Positions 1-8,319 of a DNA stretch of 63,795 nt are shown one piece after another; within the stretch, counting starts at the first letter, position 1, and each line of letters begins with the position of its first letter. Below the pieces are notes generated by a model. It did no database searches. It was not told where the DNA came from and was given only the letters and a program-made list of their open reading frames with translations. The stretch is from an uncultured Chitinophaga sp. (lineage in GTDB: Bacteria > Bacteroidota > Bacteroidia > Chitinophagales > Chitinophagaceae): the NCBI RefSeq assembly GCF_946479755.1, contig NZ_CAMLHC010000040.1, positions 1-63,795 of the forward strand. Direction: 5' to 3'. Both the position numbers and the translations under genes were made by a program.

Positions 1-547
1 ATCCGATCAAACGCGCTACTGCCCAACTACTCCATCCAACTGTCTGCGCTAAACTCGACTACCCGATCAAACGCTCTACTACCCGGTTATTCCACCAGCT
101 GTCTGCTACTCAACCACCCGGCCCAACTGTCGGGCTGCTCAATCTTCCACATCTACTGCTTTCTAGCTGCCCCGACCGCTCGTTCTTCTTTGAGCTGTTG
201 TTGTGGTTTTGTTTTCCCGTTTCCCTGCACTGCGTTATGTTTTTTTAATATATAATCAGAAATATCTGTATAAACATTTAAAAAGCAGTCGGCAGTCCGG
301 AAACAGGGCAGGAGCGCCGCCGGGAAAGCCTGCAAAGGTGGTGGTTGCTGTATTGCCCCGCGGGCTGCTCCTTTTCGGTGTGTTAATAACTTTTATTCAA
401 ATTTTTTATTGAAAATCAATCAATTGCAAAGGTGTCTTCCAAAAAATAACCTAAAATGTATGGTTATTCAGAATAGTGAATGTACCTTTGCACTCCCTCG
501 TTACGGGGGGAATTGTTTACAAGACGTAATTTTTATCGTATACAACA
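1..547. other. Gene-free leader region upstream of rplM, with a degenerate 60-bp tandem repeat
   Basis: No convincing gene is present. Two copies of a degenerate repeat with an exact 60-bp period start at 3 and 63; both begin CCGATCAAACGC and continue with matching CTACT, CCC, TCCA and CTGTCTGC blocks. Further upstream copies may lie outside the window. The rest is AT-rich and leads into the rplM promoter. The short open frames here have no recognisable protein features. Confidence 0.6.
483..490 (+). promoter_or_regulatory. Probable -7 box of the rplM-rpsI-rpsB-tsf transcript
   Basis: TACCTTTG fits the Bacteroidota -7 consensus TAnnTTTG and lies 57 bp before the rplM start. No clear TTTG box is seen at the expected -33 position, so the call rests on the -7 element and its place before the operon. 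Confidence 0.55.
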
Positions 548-991
548 ATGAACACATTAAGCTTTAAAACTAAATCGGCTAACGACGCTTACGTAAAGCG
601 TGACTGGCATATAGTAGACGCTACTAACCTGACTCTGGGAAGAGTATGTGCGAAAATGGCAGCGATCCTGAGAGGTAAGAACAAGCCTTACTATACGCCT
701 CATACTGATTGTGGTGATTATATCATCGTGATCAATGCGGAAAAAATCGCTTTGACCGGCAATAAAATGGCGGAAAAAGAATACATGCACTACACTGGTT
801 ACCCAGGTGGTCAGAGAGTTGAACTGGCTAAGGACCTGATCCGTCGCCGTCCTGAGGTTATGATTGAGAAGGCTATCAAAGGTATGCTGCCTAAAAACCG
901 TCTCGGTCGTAAAATGTACAAAAAACTGTTTGTATACGCAGGTGCAGAGCATCCTCATGCAGCGCAGAAACCAAAACCATTAACTTTCTAA
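548..991 (+). CDS. rplM: 50S ribosomal protein L13
   Basis: Structural protein of the large ribosomal subunit. The 147-aa product has L13 hallmarks: W-H-I-V-D-A-T near residue 21 followed by LGRVCAKMA, and RRPEVMIEKAIKGMLPKNRLGR in the C-terminal half (quoted in part). Length is normal for the family. It is the first gene of an rplM-rpsI-rpsB-tsf block, with rpsI 14 bp downstream. The ATG at 548 follows a TAnnTTTG promoter box, and no recognisable Shine-Dalgarno site precedes it, as is usual in this phylum. Confidence 0.97.
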   Translation: MNTLSFKTKSANDAYVKRDWHIVDATNLTLGRVCAKMAAILRGKNKPYYTPHTDCGDYIIVINAEKIALTGNKMAEKEYMHYTGYPGGQRVELAKDLIRRRPEVMIEKAIKGMLPKNRLGRKMYKKLFVYAGAEHPHAAQKPKPLTF

Positions 992-1005
992 TTTTTCTCT
1001 GATAC

Positions 1006-1395
1006 ATGGAAAAGCAAAAAAATACAATAGGTCGTCGTAAGGAAGCTGTTGCCCGTGTGTATATCAACAAGGGTACCGGTAACATTACCGTAAACGACAA
1101 GGATTATAAAAACTACTTTTCTCTGATCTACCTGCAAAACCAGGTGGAACTGCCCTTCAAAACCATCGACGCGCTGGATAAATTTGACGTGAAGATCAAT
1201 GCACAGGGTGGTGGTATCAAAGGACAGGCAGAAGCGATTAAACTGGGTATTGCACGTGCACTGTGCGAAGTGAACATCGAGTTCCGTCCTGCACTGAAAG
1301 CAGCCGGTCTGCTGAAACGTGACCCGAGAAGCGTAGAACGTAAGAAACCAGGTAAAGCGAAAGCAAGAAGAAGCTTCCAGTTCTCTAAACGCTAA
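1006..1395 (+). CDS. rpsI: 30S ribosomal protein S9
   Basis: Small-subunit protein whose C-terminal tail reaches the ribosomal P site. The 129-aa product begins with the typical N-I-GRRKEAVARVY segment and ends with a basic tail in which RKKPGKAKARRSFQFSKR is readable; the terminal K-R after S is the family signature. Length matches other bacterial S9. It lies 14 bp after rplM and 62 bp before rpsB, so the three are probably co-transcribed. Confidence 0.97.
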   Translation: MEKQKNTIGRRKEAVARVYINKGTGNITVNDKDYKNYFSLIYLQNQVELPFKTIDALDKFDVKINAQGGGIKGQAEAIKLGIARALCEVNIEFRPALKAAGLLKRDPRSVERKKPGKAKARRSFQFSKR

Positions 1396-1457
1396 TTTTG
1401 AGTACTTAGCAATTATCGCTAAACATTATTTGATCCTTTTAATTGAGCAATATAAAC

Positions 1458-2444
1458 ATGGAAAATAATACCTCATTGCAGCAGCAGTTACTGGAGGCAG
1501 GTGTTCACTTCGGTCACCTGAAGAAGAAATGGAATCCTAAAATGCTGCCTTATATTTTCGCAGAAAAGAAAGGTATTCATATCATCGATCTGAACAAAAC
1601 CGTAGAAGGTTTACAGGAAGCAGCAGCTGCCCTGAAATCCATCGCTAAAAGCGGTAAAAAGATCATGTTCGTTGCTACTAAAAAGCAAGCGAAAGAAATC
1701 GTAGCAGATGCTGCGCGTAACATCAACATGCCTTACGTTACTGAAAGGTGGTTAGGTGGTATGCTCACCAACTTCTCTACCATCCGTAAGAGCGTGAAGA
1801 AAATGCAGAGCATTGAAAAAATGCTGCAGGACGGAACTTTCGACAACATCACCAAAAAAGAACGTCTGACTTTAAGCCGTGATAAAGAGAAAATGGAGAA
1901 AGTGCTGGGCGGTATCGCTCAACTGGCACGTGTTCCGGCCGCTCTGTTCATGGTAGACATCAGCCACGAACATATTGCACTGGCAGAAGCTAAACGCCTG
2001 GGCATCGTTACTTTCGGTATGGTGGACACCAACTCCGATCCGAGCAAAGTTGACTTCGCTATTCCTGCGAACGACGATGCTACCAAATCCATCGCTATCA
2101 TCACCAGCTACATCTGCGCAGCAATCGCAGAAGGACTGTCTGAAAGAGCTACTGAAAAATCTGAAGAAGTAGAAGAGGAAGAAGAAGCAGAAGATAAAGC
2201 ACGCAGATTTGACGTAGAAGGTGGCGAAGACCGCGAAAGAGGTCGTAAACCAGGCAGCAACAGCGGCGGCGGTGGTCGTGGCCAGGGCACAGGCGCTAAC
2301 CGTGGCGGTGGCCAGGGTGGCAACCGTGGTGGTCAGGGCGGCGGTAATCGCGGCGGCGGCAACCGTGGCGGTGGCCAGGGTGGCGGACAACGTCGTCCTT
2401 CCAACGCTGGTGGCGGCGGTCCGAGAAAACCAGCCGGTAAATAA
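1458..2444 (+). CDS. rpsB: 30S ribosomal protein S2 with an acidic then Gly/Arg-rich C-terminal extension
   Basis: Small-subunit protein S2. Residues 1 to about 230 carry the S2 fold: [19 protein letters not shown] near residue 10, [12 protein letters not shown] near 90 and P-A-A-L-F-M-V-D in the middle. The core is followed by an acidic block rich in E and then about 79 residues dominated by G, R, Q and N with repeated RGG and GGN units. The total of 328 aa compares with about 240 in E. coli. ATG 1458 is preferred; an in-frame TTG at 1443 would add five residues. The tail uses the same frame and base composition as the core, so it is not a frameshift artefact. tsf follows 136 bp downstream, across a long hairpin. 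Confidence 0.95.
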   Translation: MENNTSLQQQLLEAGVHFGHLKKKWNPKMLPYIFAEKKGIHIIDLNKTVEGLQEAAAALKSIAKSGKKIMFVATKKQAKEIVADAARNINMPYVTERWLGGMLTNFSTIRKSVKKMQSIEKMLQDGTFDNITKKERLTLSRDKEKMEKVLGGIAQLARVPAALFMVDISHEHIALAEAKRLGIVTFGMVDTNSDPSKVDFAIPANDDATKSIAIITSYICAAIAEGLSERATEKSEEVEEEEEAEDKARRFDVEGGEDRERGRKPGSNSGGGGRGQGTGANRGGGQGGNRGGQGGGNRGGGNRGGGQGGGQRRPSNAGGGGPRKPAGK

Positions 2445-2471
2445 TATCATCTTCGGATTTCGATATTTATT

Positions 2472-2530
2472 TATTGAGTTATTTAAAATGCAGCGAAGAT
2501 TGCCTTCGCTGCATTTTAAATAACTCAATA
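2472..2530. terminator. Perfect 27-bp hairpin between rpsB and tsf
   Basis: The left arm 2472-2498 and right arm 2504-2530 are exact reverse complements around the loop ATTGC. The arms contain AATGCAGCGAAG and its complement. It could act as an attenuator or processing site that lowers tsf expression relative to the ribosomal genes, or be a copy of a dispersed palindrome: the same core recurs at 40158-40206. No long T-run follows, so classic intrinsic termination is uncertain. Confidence 0.7.
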
Positions 2531-2580
2531 ACCAAACAAGAAAATAACTAAATAATAATACTCATAAATCAATATAGCTC

Positions 2581-3405
2581 ATGGCAACAATTACAGCAGC
2601 TGATGTAAACAAACTGCGTCAGCAAACTGGTGCGGGTATGATGGATTGCAGAAAAGCACTCGTGGAAAGTGATGGCGATTTCGAAAAAGCAGTGGACTAC
2701 CTGCGTAAGAAAGGTCAGAAAGTGGCTGCACTGCGTTCCGACCGCGAAACTAAAGAAGGTGTTATCATCGCTAAAGTTGCTGCTGATGGTAAATCCGGCG
2801 TAATCGTAGGTCTGGGTTGCGAAACCGACTTCGTGGCTAAAAACGAAGACTTCGTGAAATTTGCACAGGCTATCGTTGACCTGGCCCTGGCTAAAGGTAT
2901 CAAAACCATCGACGAACTGAACGCTGCTGAGCTGGACGGTGTAACCGTTGCTGACAAAGTAAACGACCAGGTAGCTAAAATCGGCGAAAAAATCAGCCTG
3001 AATAAATTCGAATTCGTGGAAGCCGGCGGTGTAACTGCCTACATCCACGGTAACTACCGTATGGGCGTTCTCGTTGCCTTCTCTAAACCTGTTTCTGAAG
3101 AAGTAGGTAAAGACGTGGCCATGCAGATCGCTGCCATGAACCCGATCGCAGTAGACGCTGACAGCGTTCCTGCTGACGTTATCGCCCGCGAAAAAGAAAT
3201 CGCTGTTGAACAGGTGAAAGCTGAAGGCAAACCTGCTGAAATGGCCGAAAAAATCGCTGTCGGTAAAGTGAACAAATTCTTCAAAGAAAGCACCCTGCTG
3301 GCTCAGGCTTTCGTGAAAGACAACAACAAATCCGTTGCAGATTACCTGAAATCTGTAGACGCTGATCTGAAAGTATCCGGCTTTAAGCGAATCGCTTTAG
3401 GTTAA
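2581..3405 (+). CDS. tsf: Elongation factor Ts
   Basis: Guanine-nucleotide exchange factor that regenerates EF-Tu-GTP during translation. The 274-aa product begins with the EF-Ts N-terminal motif V-N-K-L-R-Q-Q-T-GAGMMDCRKAL, then DFEKAVDYLRKKG, and in the core the TDFVAKNEDF motif that contacts EF-Tu. The rpsB-tsf order is the common bacterial arrangement. The gene ends in a strong terminator at 3421-3456, closing the translation block before pyrH. Confidence 0.97.
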   Translation: MATITAADVNKLRQQTGAGMMDCRKALVESDGDFEKAVDYLRKKGQKVAALRSDRETKEGVIIAKVAADGKSGVIVGLGCETDFVAKNEDFVKFAQAIVDLALAKGIKTIDELNAAELDGVTVADKVNDQVAKIGEKISLNKFEFVEAGGVTAYIHGNYRMGVLVAFSKPVSEEVGKDVAMQIAAMNPIAVDADSVPADVIAREKEIAVEQVKAEGKPAEMAEKIAVGKVNKFFKESTLLAQAFVKDNNKSVADYLKSVDADLKVSGFKRIALG

Positions 3406-3420
3406 TACCATCATATTTAA

Positions 3421-3456
3421 AAAAAGGAGAGAATTTTGGTTCTCTCCTTTTTTTTG
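3421..3456 (+). terminator. Intrinsic terminator after tsf
   Basis: A 13-bp stem (3421-3433 with 3440-3452, core GGAGAGAA/TTCTCTCC) with a 6-nt loop runs into a T-tract of more than eight residues. It lies 16 bp after the tsf stop codon. Confidence 0.9.
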
Positions 3457-3606
3457 CGCACTGCAAAATCAGTCGCCCGCAATCACCTGCTTACAACAAA
3501 ATCACCCGGCATTTTGCTTTCACTTGCAGGTTTTTGCTTTTAAATTGTATCTTAGGATACCGTAATTACATTAGCAAATCACAATCTTACAATATTTTAT
3601 AGCGTC

Positions 3607-4320
3607 ATGTTGCCAAAGTATAAGCGTATTTTGCTCAAATTGAGCGGTGAGGCCCTTATGGGGGATGCAAATTATGGTATTGATCATAAGGTAATTACCC
3701 AGTATGCCTACGATATCAAAGCAGTTACCGACCTTGGAGTACAGGTAGCCATCGTGATCGGCGGCGGTAATATCTACCGTGGAATGAATGAAGCCGAAAC
3801 CGGCATTGAAAGGGCCCAGGGAGACTACATGGGCATGCTGGCCACCGTGATCAATGGAATGGCCCTGCAGAGCGGACTGGAGAAAATAGGGCTCTATACC
3901 CGCCTCCAATCAGCTATTAAAATGGAACAAATCGCAGAACCTTACATCCGCCGCCGCGCCATCCGCCACGTGGAAAAAGGTCGCGTGGTTATATTCGGAG
4001 CCGGCACGGGTAACCCGTACTTTACGACCGACACCGCCGCCTCCCTCCGGGCTATCGAAATCCAGGCCGACGTCATCCTGAAAGGGACCCGCGTAGACGG
4101 TATCTATACCGCCGACCCGGAAAAAGACGCCACCGCCACCCGGTTCGAAACCATCACCTTCTCTGAGGTATACCAGAAATCACTCAACGTCATGGATATG
4201 ACAGCCTTTACCCTCTGCCAGGAAAATAAACTGCCTATCATCGTATTTGACATGAACAAACCAGGAAACCTCCTGAACGTCATCATGGGCAAAAACGTAG
4301 GTACCCTGGTAAAGGACTAA
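3607..4320 (+). CDS. pyrH: UMP kinase
   Basis: Phosphorylates UMP to UDP with ATP in pyrimidine nucleotide synthesis. The 237-aa product starts [15 protein letters not shown], the glycine-rich amino-acid-kinase N-terminus, followed by [10 protein letters not shown] and [16 protein letters not shown], all diagnostic of bacterial Pyr[18 protein letters not shown] forms the phosphate-binding part of the C-terminal half. Length is typical. It stands alone between terminators, although pyrH often follows tsf in bacteria, so the neighbourhood is conserved. Confidence 0.97.
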   Translation: MLPKYKRILLKLSGEALMGDANYGIDHKVITQYAYDIKAVTDLGVQVAIVIGGGNIYRGMNEAETGIERAQGDYMGMLATVINGMALQSGLEKIGLYTRLQSAIKMEQIAEPYIRRRAIRHVEKGRVVIFGAGTGNPYFTTDTAASLRAIEIQADVILKGTRVDGIYTADPEKDATATRFETITFSEVYQKSLNVMDMTAFTLCQENKLPIIVFDMNKPGNLLNVIMGKNVGTLVKD

Positions 4321-4340
4321 ATACATCATTGCACCTTACT

Positions 4341-4379
4341 AAAAAGGGCGAAGACCAACAGCTGGTCTTCGCCCTTTTT
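4341..4379. terminator. Bidirectional terminator between pyrH and the DUF3298 lipoprotein gene
   Basis: A 17-bp perfect stem (4341-4357 with 4363-4379) has a GGGCGAAGACCA core, a 5-nt loop, an A-run on the left and a T-run on the right. It lies between two convergent genes and can serve both strands. Confidence 0.9.
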
Positions 4380-4399
4380 AATGATCCCGTCGCCGGAAT

Positions 4400-5509
4400 C
4401 TATTTCATGATGCTTTTCAGCGCTGTAAACGGCAGAAACAACGTTACCTGTCCCAGGGCATAAGGCCCGATCTCATAGGGCACATAACTGAACGCTACGC
4501 CCTTATGGGTGATAATAAAATTGTTGTTAGGCACGATCGTCTTCACCAGCAGGCTCTGGTCCAGCGACTCGTCCTCGTCAATATGGAATTTCTTCCGGAA
4601 GGCTTTGTCCAGCAAAGGGGACAACACCTCTTTATAACCAGGCTTAAAAAATTCATCCGGCGTTATCACCTTGTGCCGGGCCAGGTCCAGCGTCTGGTAG
4701 AACGCCCCGGAATTGCCATGGGCACCGCCGGTAAAGTCATAGGCATATTTTTCTATCACCAGCAACGGCCACGTATTGTATACCACCTTCATGTCGCTCT
4801 CGGTTGTCCAGTTCCAGGAGGCGGACTGGCCATCGGCGATGTCACTGCTGTCTGCATCTTTGGCGGCAATGCGATAACTGGTCACAAAAGAATCAATAGC
4901 CCTTTTCACAAACCGCTCCGGGTCCGTCACCCTCCCGTCGCCGGTGATCGCCTTCCGCAGGAAAGCAGCCGTGGCGGAATCTGTTGCCGGGTCCGGCCAG
5001 AGAATGCTGTTGGACGCAATGCCCAGCGGTGAAGCCGTGAAAGTAGGCACCAGCTGCACAGAATCAGCATCGTAATATACTTTCAACGCCTGCGCCTTCC
5101 GCAGGTCGGTACGCAGCTCAAAATGATGTGAGGTGCTGTCACCATGCCATACCCCTTTGAAAACACCGTCGTCGCTCAATGTTCCCCCAAAGAAACGCTC
5201 TTCCTCCCGGCTGCCGTTGTCTTCGTAAATCTTAACCTGATCGGCTTCCTGGCTGCCCCAGATGCTGATCGGCTGACCGGTACTGTCATCGTAGTAGTAG
5301 CCGCGGAACAGGTTGGGCGCCGTTTTCAGCAGCTCCATGGTGATCTGTCTGCCACCCACTGCGCCTTTTAACTGGGTATAATAATAGGGCGTACTCAACA
5401 GGGGAACTACCACACTGGCCGTATCTTGCCGGTCCTTTTCCTGGTTACCGCTGTGGCAGGCCGGCAGCAGGCCACCAGCCAACGCGAGTAATAGAAGCAC
5501 TCTTTTCAT
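4400..5509 (-). CDS. Lipoprotein with a C-terminal DUF3298-type domain
   Basis: A 369-aa exported lipoprotein. The N-terminus is a signal peptide with a lipobox ending ...GGLLPAC at about residue 18. The C-terminal 200 residues look like the DUF4163/DUF3298 pair found in RsiV- and PdaC-like proteins: a YDFTGGAHGN motif, then DLARHKVITPDEFF and a final VAFSYVPYEIGPYALG segment, where the protein as control or peptidoglycan-related binding modules sit in relatives. The N-terminal half is beta-rich and not recognised. Function is unknown; a cell-envelope role is inferred from export. It converges on pyrH and is divergent from pdxH. Confidence 0.8.
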   Translation of the reverse strand: MKRVLLLLALAGGLLPACHSGNQEKDRQDTASVVVPLLSTPYYYTQLKGAVGGRQITMELLKTAPNLFRGYYYDDSTGQPISIWGSQEADQVKIYEDNGSREEERFFGGTLSDDGVFKGVWHGDSTSHHFELRTDLRKAQALKVYYDADSVQLVPTFTASPLGIASNSILWPDPATDSATAAFLRKAITGDGRVTDPERFVKRAIDSFVTSYRIAAKDADSSDIADGQSASWNWTTESDMKVVYNTWPLLVIEKYAYDFTGGAHGNSGAFYQTLDLARHKVITPDEFFKPGYKEVLSPLLDKAFRKKFHIDEDESLDQSLLVKTIVPNNNFIITHKGVAFSYVPYEIGPYALGQVTLFLPFTALKSIMK

Positions 5510-5554
5510 ACTATGATTTATGTCAGGTCTCCCAAAATTACTATTATCCTTCCA

Positions 5555-5562
5555 TACCTTTG
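5555..5562 (+). promoter_or_regulatory. Probable -7 box of pdxH
   Basis: TACCTTTG matches TAnnTTTG, 35 bp before the pdxH start. No good -33 TTTG is visible. Confidence 0.5.
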
Positions 5563-5596
5563 TTTACAGGTTTAAACCAATTAAATATTTACGATC

Positions 5597-6244
5597 ATGT
5601 TAAACCAGAAAGTAGCAGACCTGCGGAAAGACTATAAGCTGGCTTCGCTCGACGAACAGGATGTAGCCCCGTCACCTTTGCAGCAGTTCGGGAAATGGTG
5701 GAATGACGCCACTTCCAGCGAGATAGACGAGCCCAACGCCATGACGCTGGCCACCAGCACCCCGGATGGACGGCCCTCTGCCAGAATTGTGTTGCTGAAG
5801 AGTTTTGACGAAGAAGGATTCCTGTTTTTTACCAATTATGAAAGCCGTAAAGGGCATGAACTGGCACAGAACCCTTATGTAACGCTGTTGTTTTTCTGGC
5901 GTGAGCTGGAACGCCAGGTCAGGATCGAAGGGATCGTGTCCAGGGCAGGAGAAAACGTGAGCAATGAATATTATAACAGCCGTCCGCTGGGCAGCAGGAT
6001 AGGTGCCATTGCATCACCGCAAAGCCAGGTGATCCCGGACCGCCATTTTCTGGAAGAAAAGGTGAATGAGATAGCCGTGAAATATGAAAAGGAAACGCCA
6101 CAGAGGCCGGAGTACTGGGGTGGTTATATCGTGAAGCCCGTAGCGATGGAGTTCTGGCAGGGTAGGAGCAGCCGCCTGCACGACCGTATTCTGTATACGC
6201 ATATCACCGGTGGCAGCTGGAAGATAGAAAGGCTGGCCCCGTGA
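5597..6244 (+). CDS. pdxH: Pyridoxamine 5'-phosphate oxidase
   Basis: FMN-dependent oxidase that converts pyridoxine or pyridoxamine 5'-phosphate to pyridoxal 5'-phosphate. The 215-aa length is normal. Visible motifs are EPNAMTLATSTPDGRPSARIVLLK (shown only in part as TPDGRPSARIVLLK), FFTNYESRKG, RQVRIEG, SRPLGSRIGAIASPQSQ, and a C-terminal FWQGRSSRLHDR then WKIERLAP, which are the FMN- and PLP-binding segments of the family. It is a single-gene unit: a long inverted repeat separates it from the convergent THX gene. Confidence 0.97.
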   Translation: MLNQKVADLRKDYKLASLDEQDVAPSPLQQFGKWWNDATSSEIDEPNAMTLATSTPDGRPSARIVLLKSFDEEGFLFFTNYESRKGHELAQNPYVTLLFFWRELERQVRIEGIVSRAGENVSNEYYNSRPLGSRIGAIASPQSQVIPDRHFLEEKVNEIAVKYEKETPQRPEYWGGYIVKPVAMEFWQGRSSRLHDRILYTHITGGSWKIERLAP

Positions 6245-6254
6245 GGCATACAGA

Positions 6255-6319
6255 GATTTTGTCATTTGGTTAGCTGAGCATTTAGACTTTAAACGGGCAA
6301 TTAACCAAATGACAAAATC
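6255..6319. repeat. 18-bp perfect inverted repeat between pdxH and the THX gene
   Basis: GATTTTGTCATTTGGTTA (6255-6272) is exactly inverted at 6302-6319, with 29 nt between. The arms are AT-rich. Placed between convergent genes it could be a bidirectional terminator or a small mobile-repeat remnant. Confidence 0.7.
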
Positions 6320-6329
6320 CCTAAAATAT

Positions 6330-6455
6330 TTATGCTTTTTTCTCAGCTTTAGGAGCAGCTGCAGCAGCGGCTTTCCTTGTTCTTGCTGGTCTTGTTTTAC
6401 CGAAAGATTTGTTGAAGATCTTACCTCTTTTGGTTTTTACATCTCCTCTACCCAT
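6330..6455 (-). CDS. 30S ribosomal protein THX
   Basis: A 41-aa basic protein reading MGRGDVKTKRGKIFNKSFGK at the start, followed by TRPARTRKA and an Ala/Lys tail. The GRGDxKTKRGKI-x-SFGK pattern is the THX family of small-subunit proteins, described in Thermus and found widely in Bacteroidota, where it sits at the head of the 16S rRNA. It is short enough to be missed by automatic gene callers. Codons are clean from the ATG at 6455 to the TAA at 6330. It is monocistronic, between pdxH and the HU gene. Confidence 0.92.
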   Translation of the reverse strand: MGRGDVKTKRGKIFNKSFGKTRPARTRKAAAAAAPKAEKKA

Positions 6456-6608
6456 AACGAATAATTTGAAGTTTGTTGTTTTTATTAAAAGGATGTTATC
6501 AGGCTGCAAATTACGCTAAATCGCGGAAATAGCATACAGCCGGACTTCTATATAAAAAAAAAGCAAGAAACATGATTGTTCCTTGCTTGAATAAGTTGTG
6601 CTAACTGA

Positions 6609-6878
6609 TTAGAGCTTGTCGGATAAAGCTTTACCAGCTTTGAACTTAGCAACTTTCTTAGCTTTGATCTTGATGATCTGGCCAGTCTGTGGGTTTCTAC
6701 CGTTACGTGCAGCACGTTTAGAAACAGAGAAAGTACCGAAACCAACCAGTGTTACTTTACCACCTTTTTTCAGGGTATCAGCAACAGCTTTAGTGAAAGA
6801 GTCCAGCGCTTCGTTAGCTTGGGTTTTAGTGATTCCTGCGTCTTTAGCAAGTTTGTCGATTAATTCGGCTTTGTTCAT
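6609..6878 (-). CDS. HU-family DNA-binding protein
   Basis: Histone-like dimeric protein that bends DNA and compacts the nucleoid. The 89-aa length is typical. It begins MNKAELIDKLAKDAGITKTQ, has the VTLVGFGTFSVSKRAARNGRNPQTG segment (partly quoted: FGTFSVSKRAARNGRNPQTG), which is the HU/IHF signature and DNA-binding arm, and ends KFKAGKALSDKL. It is monocistronic with a textbook Bacteroidota promoter at 6920-6950, suggesting strong constitutive expression. Confidence 0.96.
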   Translation of the reverse strand: MNKAELIDKLAKDAGITKTQANEALDSFTKAVADTLKKGGKVTLVGFGTFSVSKRAARNGRNPQTGQIIKIKAKKVAKFKAGKALSDKL

Positions 6879-6919
6879 AGTTAGTAAGATTTAACTAGTG
6901 AAAAAATGTTTGATGTGAG

Positions 6920-6950
6920 CAAATATAGCGCGTTTTATCAGATTACCAAA
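6920..6950 (-). promoter_or_regulatory. Promoter of the HU gene
   Basis: Read on the minus strand: TTTG (6950-6947), a 19-bp spacer, then TATATTTG (6927-6920). This is a full match to the Bacteroidota primary-sigma pattern TTTG-N19-21-TAnnTTTG, about 40 bp upstream of the HU start. Confidence 0.8.
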
Positions 6951-7029
6951 TTTTTCACAATTTTTTTATAGAAATTTTTATCGGCTGAAAAACCCTGCTG
7001 GTAACGGTTACAGCTGATTGGGGGGATGC

Positions 7030-7054
7030 CTGCTAAAGACATGAACTTTAGCAG
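7030..7054. other. Small hairpin in the HU / DUF4286 intergenic region
   Basis: CTGCTAAAG at 7030-7038 pairs with CTTTAGCAG at 7046-7054 over a 7-nt loop. It lies downstream of the minus-strand DUF4286 gene. No T-tract follows, so its role is unclear. Nothing else gene-like is seen in 6951-7194. Confidence 0.45.
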
Positions 7055-7194
7055 ACTCTCGTAAAACATTGTGCCATAGCGGGTTTCCGGGCTTTTAAGC
7101 TGCAAAAGGGAGGCTTTTCCAAGTATTGTACCAAAGTCCGGAGGCCTTGAAAATAGTGAATTTCCTGTGGATAAGTTTAATTGTTAAGCATGGT

Positions 7195-7497
7195 TCAGAT
7201 GACCTCCATAACGGTATGAAAGGCCACAAAACGATCGCCAAACAGGTCGTAACCCCTTTGCCGGAGCGTATTTGCCTGTACGGCCTGGTAGGTCTGATAA
7301 TGCTCCGCGCTGGTGGCAAAGAACTGTATCACGTAGGTAGGCCCTTCCGTGTCATCCTGCTCCAGCAGCCGGCACATACGGTAATCACTGAAAAGACCGG
7401 TGCTCAATATGGCAGGAATATGCTCTTCCCTCATCCACTGTAACCAGGTGGAATGCACATCTGTGGCCACTTTGGCCGTTACGTTATATATGATCAT
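7195..7497 (-). CDS. DUF4286 family protein
   Basis: A 100-aa soluble protein beginning MIIYNVTAKVATDVHSTWLQ followed by WMREEHIPAIL and ending with a GDRFVAFHTVMEVI segment. The IIYNVT start, the H-W-L-x-W-M-R-E-x-H-I-P motif and the FGD-R-F C-terminus are typical of the DUF4286 family of Bacteroidota; its ferredoxin-like fold is inferred. Function is not known. It lies upstream of HU and directly downstream (49 bp) of xth on the same strand, so it may share the metH-xth transcript. Confidence 0.85.
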   Translation of the reverse strand: MIIYNVTAKVATDVHSTWLQWMREEHIPAILSTGLFSDYRMCRLLEQDDTEGPTYVIQFFATSAEHYQTYQAVQANTLRQRGYDLFGDRFVAFHTVMEVI

Positions 7498-7546
7498 AAG
7501 TTACGTGCGGGTATAAAATCCAAGCGTACGGATACCGTAAAGCTGC

Positions 7547-8311
7547 CTATAAAGACAGCTCCAGGAACACCGGGCAATGGTCTGAATGTTTCACTTGCTG
7601 GTAGATGGTGGCGTGCTTCAGCTTCTCCTTCAGGGGAGCGGTCACATTGATATAGTCGATACGCCAGCCCTTGTTATTGTTCCGGGCATTGGCGCGGAAG
7701 CTCCACCAGCTGTACTGGTGCGGGTCCGGGTTAAAATGCCGGAAGCTATCCACAAAACCGCTTTCGAAGAACCGGTCCATCCAGGCTCTTTCCTCGGGCA
7801 GAAACCCGGTGGAGTTCTTATTGCTGACAGGATCGTGGATATCGATCGCCCTGTGGCAGATGTTGTAATCGCCGCACAGCACCAGGTTGGGCCGGGTTTG
7901 TTTCAGTTCGCCGAGATGGGCGAACAGTTCTTCCAGCCACTGGTATTTATAGGTTTGACGGAGGTCTCCGCTGGTACCGGAAGGGAAGTAGGTATTGATC
8001 AGCGTCAGATCGCCAAAATCCAGGCGGATAAAGCGGCCTTCTTCATCGCTTTGCGTGTGCCCGCTGCCGTAATGCACCTTGTCAGGTGTAATACGCGTCA
8101 GCACAGCCACGCCGCTGTATCCTTTCTTCTGGGCGGGGAACCAGTAATGTTCGTAGCCCAGCGCCTCAAATTGTTTGAAGTCCACATTATCCTGGTGGGC
8201 TTTGATCTCCTGCAGACAGATCACGTCTGCAGGGTCAGTTTGCAACCACTCGGTGAAACCTTTGGTCATAGCGGAACGGAGGCCGTTCACATTGTACGAT
8301 ATGATTCTCAT
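7547..8311 (-). CDS. xth: Exodeoxyribonuclease III / AP endonuclease
   Basis: Repairs abasic sites and trims 3' ends. The 254-aa product starts MRIISYNVNGLRSAMTKGF, then DVICLQEIKAH with the metal-binding Glu, GYSGVAVLTR, NTYFPSG, LCGDYNICHRAIDIHDP, SWWSFR, GWRIDYINVT and a final KHSDHCPVFLEL containing the catalytic Asp-His pair. All are exonuclease III motifs. The start at 8311 is chosen because the conserved domain begins there; the frame is open to 8353 but that would overlap metH. The gene follows metH by 8 bp. Confidence 0.96.
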   Translation of the reverse strand: MRIISYNVNGLRSAMTKGFTEWLQTDPADVICLQEIKAHQDNVDFKQFEALGYEHYWFPAQKKGYSGVAVLTRITPDKVHYGSGHTQSDEEGRFIRLDFGDLTLINTYFPSGTSGDLRQTYKYQWLEELFAHLGELKQTRPNLVLCGDYNICHRAIDIHDPVSNKNSTGFLPEERAWMDRFFESGFVDSFRHFNPDPHQYSWWSFRANARNNNKGWRIDYINVTAPLKEKLKHATIYQQVKHSDHCPVFLELSL

Positions 8312-8319
8312 GTGTTGGA

